NCBI GenBank assembly: GCA_000436735.1
Contig: FR887239.1
Coordinates: 8,075-15,805, forward strand
Length of the DNA: 7,731 bases
From: Firmicutes bacterium CAG:170
Lineage (GTDB): Bacteria > Bacillota > Clostridia > Oscillospirales > Oscillospiraceae
Direction of reading: 5' to 3'
Positions 1-6,792 of the stretch are shown one piece after another. The translations under genes were made by a program, and so were the position numbers. Under the pieces are notes generated by a model that worked only from the letters and a program-made list of their open reading frames with translations, made no database searches and was not told the DNA's origin. Positions within the stretch are counted from its first letter, which is position 1. Each line of letters starts with the position of its first letter.

Positions 1-351
1 GCGGCGGCCTCGGCGAGTGTGATCGGCGTGAACGCGGTGTTCACGGCGCTGTTTGCCGCGGCGTTCGCGCTGGTGACGGCGGATATCGGACTGGTCGAGA
101 ATCTGCGGCACCCGAACCTGACGTGGATCAACGAAATGCAGCCCGTCAAGCAGGGCGCGGCGGTGATCCTCACAATGCTCATCCTGATGGGTATGCTTCT
201 GGTGCCGACGCTCCTGTACATCTTCCTGCTCTCCGGCTCGGATGTGCGGCTGGTGCTGGGCGGCTGCGCGGTCGTGTTTTTCGGTCTGGACCGGCTACTC
301 GTACACTGGCTCCGGACGAACGGCGTCCGCCGCTTCGAGGAGCTGGGCTGA
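1..351 (+). CDS. C-terminal part of a multi-pass membrane protein, probably an ABC-2-type exporter permease (5' end outside window)
   Basis: The reading frame is open from base 1 to a TGA at 349-351, so only the last 116 residues are seen; the GTG at 19 is probably not the true start. Three hydrophobic stretches are visible: about residues 10-30 (rich in Ala, Phe, Val), 52-78 (ILTMLILMGMLLVPTLLYIF) and 83-101, followed by a short basic tail (RTNGVRRFEELG). Between the first two segments lies a polar loop reading LRHPNLTWINEMQPVKQ. From memory, a P-x-L-x-W-x-N-E-x-x-x-x-K-Q loop is typical of ABC-2-type permeases of Firmicutes, which work with an ATP-binding subunit in export across the cytoplasmic membrane. 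That family assignment is recall-based inference; membrane location is well supported. The partner ATPase gene would be expected upstream, outside the window. There is no clear terminator directly after the stop. Confidence 0.55.
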   Translation, partial: AAASASVIGVNAVFTALFAAAFALVTADIGLVENLRHPNLTWINEMQPVKQGAAVILTMLILMGMLLVPTLLYIFLLSGSDVRLVLGGCAVVFFGLDRLLVHWLRTNGVRRFEELG

Positions 352-388
352 GCCTGCGGCGAAAATCAACAAATTTCCGCGCGAAGGC

Positions 389-417
389 TTGCGAACCGGC
401 GCGATATCGTGTATAGT
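389..417 (+). promoter_or_regulatory. Sigma-70-like promoter of the deoxynucleoside kinase gene
   Basis: A TTGCGA -35 box (389-394) and a TATAGT -10 box (412-417) are separated by exactly 17 bases. Transcription would start near 423-425, giving a leader of about 70 nt before the kinase ATG at 495. The region lies between the stop of the membrane protein and the kinase gene, the expected place for a promoter. Confidence 0.6.
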
Positions 418-420
418 AAG

Positions 421-452
421 GATGCTCGCTTCCAATGCGCGAAGCGGGCATC
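421..452 (+). promoter_or_regulatory. Stem-loop or dyad at the transcription start of the kinase leader
   Basis: Bases 421-431 (GATGCTCGCTT) pair with 442-452 (AAGCGGGCATC) with one G-U wobble, leaving a 10-base loop. The dyad begins four bases after the -10 box, so it overlaps the probable start site. It could act as an operator for a dimeric repressor or as a 5' stabilising hairpin in the mRNA. It lacks a T tract and is therefore not a normal intrinsic terminator. Confidence 0.45.
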
Positions 453-494
453 TCTCTGCGTATGACACGAAATTCTGGAAGGGGAGTCGGGAGC

Positions 495-1082
495 ATGAAA
501 TACATTGCGATCTGCGGAACGGTCGGCTCCGGCAAGACGACCCTTCTGCGCCGTCTGACGCAGCGGCTGGGAGACCGCGCGGCATGGCATGAGGAGCGGC
601 CGCAGGACAATCCCTTCATCACCGACTACTACGCGGACACGAAGCGCTGGACCTTCCACGCGCAGGTCTCGTTCCTGTCGCTTTATTTTGACCGGCCGAA
701 ATGGCGCGAGGAGACGGCGGAGCTGTTTTTCTTCGACCGCTGCTTCCTTGAAAATCTGGTCATTGCGCAGTACCGCCGCGATCAGGGCGACCTGACCGAG
801 GACGAGTACAAGACGCTCTGCCAGTTGGCAAACGGCGTTTCGGCGCTGATGCCGCGCATCGACAAGTATATCTATCTCGACTGCTCGATCAACACCATTC
901 TCGAGCACATCCGAGGCCGTGGACGGGACTATGAGGACGAGCTGGACCTCATGTATGTCTATGAGCTGAAGGCACTCTACGACGAGTGGGCCAAGACGCT
1001 CCCGCCGGAGCGGACGCTGATCGTCCGCATGGACGACGGCGAATACGATCTTGAGCAGATCGTGAAATTCATCGAAGCGTGA
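495..1082 (+). CDS. Deoxynucleoside kinase family protein (dNK/dGK/dAK type)
   Basis: This 195-residue protein belongs to the deoxynucleoside kinase family, cytosolic salvage enzymes that phosphorylate deoxynucleosides with ATP. Visible motifs in order: P-loop GTVGSGKTT at residues 8-16; an EERPQDNPFI stretch at about 33-42, matching the family's E-x-x-x-x-NPF substrate-site motif; DRCFLEN at 81-87, corresponding to the DRS motif that contacts the substrate; and the arginine-rich lid RGRGRDYE at 140-147. The length fits bacterial members, which are about 200-225 residues. The ATG at 495 is chosen over an in-frame ATG at 435 because a GGAAGGGGAG ribosome binding site lies at 477-486, eight bases upstream, and because the P-loop then sits at the usual N-terminal position; the 435 start would fall inside the leader hairpin. 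Substrate preference (dA, dG, dC) cannot be read from sequence. No neighbour points to a pathway, so it looks like a stand-alone salvage gene. Confidence 0.85.
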   Translation: MKYIAICGTVGSGKTTLLRRLTQRLGDRAAWHEERPQDNPFITDYYADTKRWTFHAQVSFLSLYFDRPKWREETAELFFFDRCFLENLVIAQYRRDQGDLTEDEYKTLCQLANGVSALMPRIDKYIYLDCSINTILEHIRGRGRDYEDELDLMYVYELKALYDEWAKTLPPERTLIVRMDDGEYDLEQIVKFIEA

Positions 1083-1129
1083 ACTGCGGTAAAATCCCCG
1101 TTCTGCAAAGATTATTTCCCAAAATACTC

Positions 1130-1157
1130 TTGACAACAGCGGATTATGTGGTAAAAT
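1130..1157 (+). promoter_or_regulatory. Strong sigma-70-like promoter of the SPQTG mini-protein gene
   Basis: A perfect TTGACA -35 box (1130-1135) is followed after 16 bases by TAAAAT (1152-1157), which is preceded by TGG (1149-1151), an extended -10 feature. The predicted leader is only about 30 nt before the ATG at 1195. This is the closest match to consensus of any promoter I see in the window. Confidence 0.75.
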
Positions 1158-1194
1158 TAAACAGGATAAGAGAAAATGCGAAAGGGGTATTTCT

Positions 1195-1431
1195 ATGAAA
1201 AAGTTTCTTGCATTGTTCTTGATCTGTGTGCTCGTGGTCAGTATGCTGTGCGTTGGCGTTCTCGCCGCTGACACGCCCAGTCCGGAAGGCCAAGTCGAAC
1301 CGCCTCATACCGATACGCCGGAACAGTCTCCCCAGACTGGCATTGGCGGTAGCCTTATGGTCGTGGTTTGCGTGGTCGTTGCCGCGATGTTTGTTGCAGT
1401 CATTTCTCTGAAGAAGGTTTCCGTGATTTGA
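1195..1431 (+). CDS. Small exported protein with C-terminal SPQTG sorting-like signal
   Basis: This 78-residue protein has an N-terminal signal peptide (MKK followed by a hydrophobic core to about residue 22, with probable cleavage after VLA or VLAA at 24-25). A short Pro/Glu/Thr-rich middle follows, then SPQTG at 45-49, a hydrophobic segment at about 52-71 and a positively charged tail (SLKKVSVI). The order of five-residue motif, membrane span and basic tail is that of a sortase substrate, although the motif differs from LPXTG. If processed, the mature surface part would be only about 24 residues, so it is more a peptide than a protein. The start is supported by AAAGGGG at 1181-1187 and by the strong promoter. 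No sortase gene lies in the window. An alternative is a small bitopic membrane protein that is never cleaved. Function unknown. Confidence 0.7.
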   Translation: MKKFLALFLICVLVVSMLCVGVLAADTPSPEGQVEPPHTDTPEQSPQTGIGGSLMVVVCVVVAAMFVAVISLKKVSVI

Positions 1432-1469
1432 TTCTTCTCTGCCGCAGCTGAGGGCGCGATAGAGCGCAG

Positions 1470-1499
1470 CCGCCGGACTTTCGGCGGGGGCTCCGCCCC
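1470..1499. repeat. GC-rich double hairpin in intergenic DNA
   Basis: CCGCCG (1470-1475) pairs with CGGCGG (1482-1487), and GGGGC (1487-1491) pairs with GCCCC (1495-1499) around a TCC loop. The two stems share base 1487, so only one can form fully at a time. The GGGGGCTCCGCCCC core resembles short palindromes scattered between genes in GC-rich Clostridia, a comparison from general recollection. Confidence 0.4.
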
Positions 1500-1541
1500 G
1501 TGTCCAGATTTCTGCGTCATACACATATCAAGTACGCAGCG

Positions 1542-1576
1542 TCCCGCTATGACGGTTTCGTCGTAGCGGGATTTTT
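1542..1576 (+). terminator. Intrinsic terminator of the SPQTG mini-protein unit
   Basis: A 13-bp stem (1542-1554 with 1559-1571, one G-U wobble, TCCCGCTATGACG) closes a four-base GTTT loop and is followed by TTTTT at 1572-1576 and further T-rich sequence. It lies 110 bases after the stop at 1431, so the mini-protein mRNA would carry a 3' tail of about 140 nt including the GC-rich hairpins. Confidence 0.85.
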
Positions 1577-1827
1577 CTATTTGTGCAGCGGAAAGCAGCG
1601 GCACAGCCGGACGGCGGGCCTTTGCGCGGCATCAGGCGGTTTTCCTCGCGGTATACAGGTATTTCCGCGGCAGCGCCGCGTTCCTCGCGATACGCAAGCT
1701 AGTCCTGCGAAGAGCGGCTTATGCAGCACAAGGACTCCTCGCGCCGGTCAGATTTTCAGCGCCCCCGGCGCGCGATGGCGCTGTTGGGGCCGCGCATTTG
1801 CGCCAGCGGCGTTTTGATAAACAAAAT
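1577..1827. other. Non-coding, palindrome-rich gap between convergent genes
   Basis: I see no credible gene here on either strand. Open frames that cross it have no ribosome binding site or recognisable protein pattern. It contains a small perfect stem (CGCGGC 1666-1671 with GCCGCG 1675-1680), a diverged direct repeat around TTCCTCGCG (1642-1650 and 1681-1689), and an inverted AGTCCT/AGGACT pair (1701-1706, 1731-1736). This looks like decayed intergenic repeat material rather than an RNA gene. Confidence 0.4.
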
Positions 1828-1856
1828 GGCGGAGAAGTGCGCTGCACTTCTCCGCC
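1820..1856 (-). terminator. Intrinsic terminator of the minus-strand operon
   Basis: A perfect 13-bp stem (1828-1840 with 1844-1856, GGCGGAGAAGTGC) with a three-base loop lies 14 bases beyond the hydrolase stop. Read on the minus strand it is followed by ATTTTGTT (complement of 1820-1827), a good U tract. On the plus strand nothing T-rich follows, so the direction is clear. Confidence 0.85.
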
Positions 1857-1870
1857 AAAGTCTATTCCGA

Positions 1871-4800
1871 TCAATACCAGCCGAACATGCCGCAGGTCAG
1901 CGTCCGCGTCGTGCCGTAGACCGTCGTGCCGTCCAGAGTGACCCAGTACGGCGTGATCTCCAGCGACGCGCCTCTGCGCAGGCCACTCACGTCGTATTTC
2001 AGAACGGCAAGCTTTGCGTTCCGGCTCACGCTGCTGAACAGAAAGCGTGCCGTATAGATCCCATAGCGGGAGCTGACGCTTGCGGCGGGGATTTCCACGC
2101 CATTGATCACAAAGCCCGTCTGCGCGTAATCCTCGCTGTCCAGCGCGGACATGAGCTGAAGCTCGCGGCTGCTCAGCCAGCGCTGCTCGACGTACTTCAT
2201 TTGCAGGTAGGCGTCGCTGACGTACTTTGCGTAGACCGTCATGTCCGCCTGAACGTCGCTGAGCTGTGCAGGCTCGGTGCAGGCCTCGTCCGCAAACCAA
2301 CCGGCGAAGCGCATTCCATCCGCGCCGGTGTATTCAAGCTTGCCCGTCAGGTTGCCGCGCTCGAAGGCCAGCTCACGGATCTCACCATTGTCCACGACCG
2401 TGACCGTAACGGTCTCCGGCTCGACCGGCGTATCCGGCTCTGCGATGATCGAGCAGGTGTCAAGGAGCGTCAGCGTGGCCGCCTGCGCTGCTTCCACGGC
2501 CTCTGCTCTGGAAATATGCTGCGCATCGTCCGCGATCTTGCCGATCTTCGAGTACTTCGGGTCGGTGTCGGGGCCAATGCCCTCATATCTACAGGTGCGC
2601 GTCGCCGTGCCGGTGACCTTTACGCCGTCCATCGTGATCCAGTACGGAGTGAAGGTGATCTCAGTTCCTGCTTCCGTCCAGTACTCCTTCGGGACCTCGA
2701 GGCAGGTCAGATAGCCGCTCAGATTGCCGAAGGTTTCGGAGTTGGCGGTGAGATTCCATTCCGTGCCGTTCGTGAATCGGACGTGGAGATTTTTATAGGC
2801 GCTTCCGCCGAGCGTTACATCCGCTTCCTCGACCGATCTCAGCTCGATCGGCTGACCGTTCGCAGTCGCTTCAAAGCCGGCTTCCCGGTAGTTCAGGCCG
2901 TCCACAACGCTCATGAGGTAGAAGCCGATGACATCGACCGTCGTCGCGTCCTTGTGCTTGCTGAGGCTGAGGCTCTTCGGCTGGAGATAGGCGTCGGAGA
3001 CCTCACGGATATAATAGGCCTTACCAGCCTCCGGCGTGAAGCTCAGTGCGTTTTCAGGCCCGCTGTAGGTAACAGGCTGCGTGTAGGTCGCGTCGAGGAA
3101 TGCGCCGCCGTAGAGGAAGCCTTCCTTGACCTTCTTGGTCAGGTCGAAGTCCGTCGAAACGTCCAGCGTCTCGGTCTCGCCGTTGCTGCCGTGTACAAGC
3201 GTGAACTGGCCGCCCTCGTTGATTACGACGGTCGTGAGCGTCATGCTGTACTGTTGGCCGTCAAGCTCCTCCCAGGAGAACGTCCAGGTGAGGTTGGCCG
3301 TGCCGAAGCCGCCGCCGAGCTTGACCGCGCCGTTTTCAAAGTATGCCACGTCCTCTTTGTCAGAGGTACAGGTGAGCGTCTGGTTCTGGCCGTAGGTATA
3401 GCCGGTGTAGAGGAGGCTCTGCACATTCGTGCTGCCATCCGTCGTGAACGCGGTCGTGTTCTTCACGACTGCGTTGGCCTTAGTCGTTTCCACATTCAGA
3501 AGATCGTCCGTCAGGATGAAATCAAAGGGAACGACGGTACCGGCCGCGCCGTTGCTAAAGCGCTTTTCCGTCTCGGCTGCGGTCAGGGTCGTATGTACGC
3601 TGTCCACGCTGCTGAGATAGGTGATCGTGCCGTTGCCGTTCTCGCCGCCCTTATAGCCGACGCTGCCGTCAGTGTTATAGACGCGGAAATGACCGCCCTG
3701 CGTTGCGTAGCTGTTGTTTTTAAGAGCCTCGCCCCATGCGAGATACTTGTCGCCGGCTACGGAGCCAGCTGCACCGAGATGCATGGACAGCTCCCACGGA
3801 TCGCTGCTCCAACGGTCGGAAGAGGTATTGCCTTCGGTATACCACTCGTCCGAACCGCCGTCCGCAAAGCTGTGCGCGGGCTGTCTGTCGCGCAGTCCTG
3901 CGTCAAACTCCGATACAGTTCCAAGCTTAAACGGGTAATAGAATGAGAGAAAACGATTAAAGTGGCTGTCCTGCCAGTAGATGCGCGTACCGTAGCCGTA
4001 GCGCCGCCAGACGGCAATGCTCTGGTCAACATTCTTTGCCGCGACATACGGTGCGGCGGAAGTGCCGCGCTGGATGGTCGAAGTGACGTCGCCAAGCTCA
4101 TTGTAAGCGTTTCCGCGCTTACAACCCGTTTGCCTATTCGGATAATCACTGGTATCAATTTCATCGTCAAAGCGGGTGTCCGTCGCAAGCAGATGCACGG
4201 CTGTCTGCTGACCGGCGGTATCCTTGACCTTGCTGCCGGAGTTGCTGGCGATCATCCAAAGGCCATTCGTCGGCGCTTCGTTGGTCGCGACCCAGAGGCC
4301 CTTTACGCTGGCCTCGTTTGCGGCAGGCGCGGCGTCCGCGGCCTTGAACCAGCTGATCGGAATGAGATCGGCTTCCAGCTGCATACCCTTCGGGGAGGGA
4401 TGCGCGTAGTCGGTTGTATAAGCTTCTGCGATCTTACCCTTTTGGAAGGTGACACCGTCGATCACGACATCTGTACCGACCGCGTTCGAGAAGGGCGCAT
4501 AGCCCGCATACTGGCTCTGATTGTCTGCAAGCCACTGATTGACAGTCAGACGGATGTTGTTGGCTGCCGTCGCCATCTCAGCAGTCCATATCAGGGAATC
4601 ATTGCGCGTGTAGTTCAGAAGCGGGTTGATATCCGTGAAGTAGAGCTGGATATTTGTCCCGTTCGCTGCGTTGTAGGCGTTGACCTGATCGATTAGATCC
4701 TGCAGACCGCCGATGATCTGCTCCGCCGTCGGTGTGAAGCCTTTCGGGCGGGTGCTGCTGCCGTTGAACCATTCCTTCAGATCGGGAAGCAGGGGATGGA

Positions 4801-5743
4801 GAATGTCGTTTGCGCCGATCTTGACGAAGATCTTCTGAACGCCCGCGACCTCAAGCGCATCCATCTGGAAGCGCGTCGTCAATGCCGCGCCCTCAAGCGG
4901 GCCTTGGAGCTTTCCCGCGCCATCCTGAAGCAGCTCATTGCCCTTGATAGCGGAGGAAACGACGGAGGCGTTGTGGACGCCGTTTTTCTGGAGGTTATCC
5001 TGAAGCATGTTCGGGATAGAGTTGGTGATGGTGGAGTCGCCGATAAACACGGTCGCGTAGGTATCCGCACTTGCCTTTACGTCGATCTCCTGCAAAAGCG
5101 GCAGAAGGTTATAGTCGCCCTCGCCGTTATTGATCGAAACAAGGTTTGCCGCGTTGCCGATGAGACTCAGATTCAGATCGTTTGTGACATCACCGCTCTG
5201 AAACCATGCGGAACCGCCGGTCAAAGCAAAGTCACGAACATTTTTCGCGGAAGTGCAATAGATGTTGATGATCAGAGAACTTCCTTCGGGGATCGCATTC
5301 GGGAAGGAGAAGAAAACATCCTGCGTCGCCTTGGTGGCAATACTGAAGCTCGATTTGCCATCAGATGTCTTTGCGCTCACGGTCGTGCCGCTGGCCTGTC
5401 CGCTCAGGCCCTCCGAGCCTTGCAGGCCGATCGTGACTTTGTCGATCGAAAGCGAACCGGTGCCATAGTAATTGGTCAGCGTCATGCGGAAATCCTTGCC
5501 GCCGAGCTGCGTCGGAACCTGAATACGGAATGTTCCACGTCCGCTTGCTGCGAGCGAGCTGATAGAGCTGATTGCCTTTGCCGCCTGACTGTCTTCTGCT
5601 GCGTTCAGGACACTCCCATGCCATGCTGCGACCCAGTGCTCTGACGATCCGTCTGCGGACGCCTGCGGCGCCAGGAAAAGCGCCATCGAGCAGAGCATTG
5701 CAAAGCAAAGCAGCAGGGACAATACCTTTTTCATCTGTTTCAT
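1871..5743 (-). CDS. Large secreted SGNH/GDSL hydrolase with duplicated C-terminal surface module
   Basis: This is a 1290-residue exported protein. A signal peptide covers residues 1-30 (cleavage near ASA-DG). Residues 36-190 resemble the beta-rich N-terminal part of XynE-like SGNH esterases (WVAAWHGSV, FRMTLTNYYGTGSLSIDKV, SAWFQSGD). The hydrolase blocks are intact: GDS with nucleophile Ser237, Gly268 of block II, GAND at 310-313, and DYAH at 445-448 with catalytic Asp445 and His448. Ester hydrolysis outside the cell, for example deacetylation of a glycan, is the family expectation; the substrate is not visible. Residues 480-765 are aromatic-rich and unrecognised. Residues 770-845 look like a bacterial Ig-like fold. 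Two Flg_new-plus-tail modules follow (847-1053, 1112-1290), joined by a linker with EPDTPVEPE. No LPXTG-like motif or membrane anchor is present. The start is supported by AGAGGAG seven bases before the ATG. The gene lies 37 nt behind the PqqD-like gene and is probably co-transcribed. Confidence 0.85.
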   Translation of the reverse strand: MKQMKKVLSLLLCFAMLCSMALFLAPQASADGSSEHWVAAWHGSVLNAAEDSQAAKAISSISSLAASGRGTFRIQVPTQLGGKDFRMTLTNYYGTGSLSIDKVTIGLQGSEGLSGQASGTTVSAKTSDGKSSFSIATKATQDVFFSFPNAIPEGSSLIINIYCTSAKNVRDFALTGGSAWFQSGDVTNDLNLSLIGNAANLVSINNGEGDYNLLPLLQEIDVKASADTYATVFIGDSTITNSIPNMLQDNLQKNGVHNASVVSSAIKGNELLQDGAGKLQGPLEGAALTTRFQMDALEVAGVQKIFVKIGANDILHPLLPDLKEWFNGSSTRPKGFTPTAEQIIGGLQDLIDQVNAYNAANGTNIQLYFTDINPLLNYTRNDSLIWTAEMATAANNIRLTVNQWLADNQSQYAGYAPFSNAVGTDVVIDGVTFQKGKIAEAYTTDYAHPSPKGMQLEADLIPISWFKAADAAPAANEASVKGLWVATNEAPTNGLWMIASNSGSKVKDTAGQQTAVHLLATDTRFDDEIDTSDYPNRQTGCKRGNAYNELGDVTSTIQRGTSAAPYVAAKNVDQSIAVWRRYGYGTRIYWQDSHFNRFLSFYYPFKLGTVSEFDAGLRDRQPAHSFADGGSDEWYTEGNTSSDRWSSDPWELSMHLGAAGSVAGDKYLAWGEALKNNSYATQGGHFRVYNTDGSVGYKGGENGNGTITYLSSVDSVHTTLTAAETEKRFSNGAAGTVVPFDFILTDDLLNVETTKANAVVKNTTAFTTDGSTNVQSLLYTGYTYGQNQTLTCTSDKEDVAYFENGAVKLGGGFGTANLTWTFSWEELDGQQYSMTLTTVVINEGGQFTLVHGSNGETETLDVSTDFDLTKKVKEGFLYGGAFLDATYTQPVTYSGPENALSFTPEAGKAYYIREVSDAYLQPKSLSLSKHKDATTVDVIGFYLMSVVDGLNYREAGFEATANGQPIELRSVEEADVTLGGSAYKNLHVRFTNGTEWNLTANSETFGNLSGYLTCLEVPKEYWTEAGTEITFTPYWITMDGVKVTGTATRTCRYEGIGPDTDPKYSKIGKIADDAQHISRAEAVEAAQAATLTLLDTCSIIAEPDTPVEPETVTVTVVDNGEIRELAFERGNLTGKLEYTGADGMRFAGWFADEACTEPAQLSDVQADMTVYAKYVSDAYLQMKYVEQRWLSSRELQLMSALDSEDYAQTGFVINGVEIPAASVSSRYGIYTARFLFSSVSRNAKLAVLKYDVSGLRRGASLEITPYWVTLDGTTVYGTTRTLTCGMFGWY
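1874..2410 (-). repeat. Surface module copy 2 (hydrolase C-terminus, residues 1112-1290)
   Basis: It consists of an Flg_new-type repeat (MRFAGWFADEACTEP ... MTVYAKY) followed by a tail of about 115 residues with the signatures YVSDAYL, ALDSEDYAQTGFVI and EITPYWVTLDGTTVYGTT. It matches the lipoprotein-like protein (copy at 7048-7581) along its whole length, and 23 bases (1938-1960 and 7112-7134) are identical. Confidence 0.85.
2585..3205 (-). repeat. Surface module copy 1, diverged (hydrolase residues 847-1053)
   Basis: This internal, older copy has the same order: an Flg_new-like part (GFLYGGAFLDATYTQP), then EVSDAYLQ, then SVVDGLNYREAGFEATANG, and finally ITFTPYWITMDGVKVTGTATRT. It aligns with the two C-terminal copies by motif but contains insertions and has clearly diverged. 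Confidence 0.7.
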
Positions 5744-5760
5744 GTTTTCTCTCCTCTGTC
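5744..5760 (-). promoter_or_regulatory. Ribosome binding site of the SGNH/GDSL hydrolase
   Basis: The minus strand reads AGAGGAGAGAAAAC just before the ATG at 5743. This favours the first Met over the Met at residue 4. The 37-nt gap to the previous gene contains no clear promoter. Confidence 0.7.
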
Positions 5761-5780
5761 TGTTTGGGTGTTCGCTTCGG

Positions 5781-6062
5781 CTACTCCTTTGGAACGATCA
5801 GATAGCCGTCGTTTTGCAGCTTCCCGAAGAAAGCCGTCAGCGCATTGTGCGCCTGTTCCGCGCTGATATGGAAGGTTTGGATGGCCTGCTGCTCGATCTG
5901 CGCGAGGTCGAGCTGTTTTTCAAAGAGCTGCCAGAACCATGCGCCGGTCTCGTTGAGGTTTTTGACGTATGGGACCTTGCCTCTTGCTTCGCCCGTGGCG
6001 ATGAGCAGATGCTCGTCACAGACGGTCTCCAGCAGCACGCCAGGCTGGATAGCATATTTCAT
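5781..6062 (-). CDS. PqqD-like protein (RiPP recognition element)
   Basis: This 93-residue protein has the length and layout of stand-alone PqqD-like proteins, small winged-helix domains that bind the leader of a precursor peptide and present it to modifying enzymes. Visible features: the N-terminal strand YAIQPGVLLETVCDEHLLIAT, the hallmark LNETGAWFWQLFE at about 35-47, and a helical second half (LAQIEQQAIQTF, AEQAHNALTAFFGKLQNDGYLIV) typical of the family. The ATG at 6062 overlaps the stop of the kinase-like gene (ATGA, 6059-6062), which implies translational coupling; an AAAGGAG site lies 11 bases upstream. The same frame is open back to 6353, but that part lies inside the kinase gene and does not resemble any PqqD. 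Neighbouring candidates for its client are the 62-residue peptide at 6841-7029 and the kinase-like protein. The family call is firm; its client is inferred. Confidence 0.85.
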   Translation of the reverse strand: MKYAIQPGVLLETVCDEHLLIATGEARGKVPYVKNLNETGAWFWQLFEKQLDLAQIEQQAIQTFHISAEQAHNALTAFFGKLQNDGYLIVPKE

Positions 6063-6778
6063 AGCTGCGTCAGCTCCTTTGACAGGGTATCGCGGCAAAG
6101 CTCCGCAGCGGCGCTGTCGCCGCGGTTTTGCAGCAGCCAGAGCGGCGTCCGCTCCAGAAGTGCCTGCTCCAGCGCGCACGCGCGGCGGACGCTGTCCGCG
6201 TCGCGGCGGGTGATGAGCAGCTGCGTGAACAGGCAGCCCGCCGCTTCTCGCGGCGTCATACGGCGGATTCGGTTTTCCGCCGCCTTTTCCAGCAGAATGA
6301 TCCCGCCGAGCGGACCGGAAAAATACTGCTGCATCCCCTCCTTGCCGTACCACGGCGAGGGATGGACGGTGATTGCGCCCTCCGGGGGGATTTCCAGAAG
6401 AGGCTTGTCACCGTTGAGCAGGCGCAGCTCCTCGCCGTAGCGCAGCTTCCAGCGCAGATAGTGCGTCGTTTTCCCGGCTCCGCTCGGGCCGGTCAGAAGC
6501 CAGACACGGCCCCGCCACTCGAACGCCAGCGCATGGAACACGAGCCGCCCGAACGGAAGCAGCGCGTCGGAAACGCGCGGACAAAGCTCCATCATTTCCG
6601 CGTAGGCTGCACCGCCCTCCGGATACCACGCGGCCGCGCGCACCAGCTCGTCCGGTGAAATGGCCGCAAAGGCCATGGGCGGCTCCTCGGAGGCGAAGGG
6701 TGCAAAAATGTACAGATATTTGCTGTACTGCAAGCCGATCTCCATGGGAAGGTCCGCCAGTTTTACCGATATCTTCAT
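6059..6778 (-). CDS. HPr-kinase-like P-loop protein of the RiPP-associated type
   Basis: This 239-residue protein resembles the serine-kinase-like C-terminal domain of HPr kinase (HprK), in the stand-alone form found with PqqD-like proteins in peptide clusters. Motifs: FHALAFEWRGRVWLLTGPSGAGKTTH (strand plus P-loop GPSGAGKTT, 97-105), LLNGDKPLL at 121-129 where relatives often read NDD, HPSPWYGKEG at 139-148 and LGGIILLEKA at 157-166. It lacks the N-terminal domain of true HprK. In kinase-containing lasso clusters such as paeninodin, the related enzyme phosphorylates the precursor peptide; whether this one does so is inference. The start is at an ATG preceded by GGAG four bases upstream, a short spacing. 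The stop overlaps the PqqD-like start by four bases, so the two are translated together and probably act together. The first 90 residues (MKISVKLADLPMEIGL...) have no recognisable domain but are typical of this type. Confidence 0.8.
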   Translation of the reverse strand: MKISVKLADLPMEIGLQYSKYLYIFAPFASEEPPMAFAAISPDELVRAAAWYPEGGAAYAEMMELCPRVSDALLPFGRLVFHALAFEWRGRVWLLTGPSGAGKTTHYLRWKLRYGEELRLLNGDKPLLEIPPEGAITVHPSPWYGKEGMQQYFSGPLGGIILLEKAAENRIRRMTPREAAGCLFTQLLITRRDADSVRRACALEQALLERTPLWLLQNRGDSAAAELCRDTLSKELTQL

Positions 6779-6792
6779 AAAACTCCGATTGA

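Noticed and set aside
1060..1130. Terminator directly after the deoxynucleoside kinase gene
   Set aside because: No stable stem with a T tract is visible between the stop and the next promoter. Read-through into the mini-protein gene is possible.
366..1274. A 302-codon minus-strand open frame across the deoxynucleoside kinase gene
   Set aside because: The plus-strand kinase has intact family motifs and a promoter. The antisense frame runs across two genes and their promoters.
2460..2560. Dockerin-like segment at hydrolase residues 1062-1097
   Set aside because: The stretch is helical and Ala-rich but lacks the paired calcium-binding loops (DxNxDG type) of a dockerin.
1721..3946. A 741-codon open frame on the plus strand opposite the large hydrolase
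   Set aside because: It is the mirror of a real gene with signal peptide, catalytic motifs, ribosome binding site and terminator. Its translation is Arg/Val/Ala-rich without any recognisable pattern. Long antisense frames are common in GC-rich coding DNA.
4796..5644. A 282-codon plus-strand open frame opposite the N-terminal half of the hydrolase
   Set aside because: Same reason: antisense shadow, no ribosome binding site and no domain.
5781..6353. Longer N-terminal form of the PqqD-like protein (start at 6353)
   Set aside because: The extra 97 residues lie out of frame within the kinase-like gene and look like an Arg/Ala-rich shadow. The start at 6062 gives a normal PqqD length and a typical stop/start overlap.
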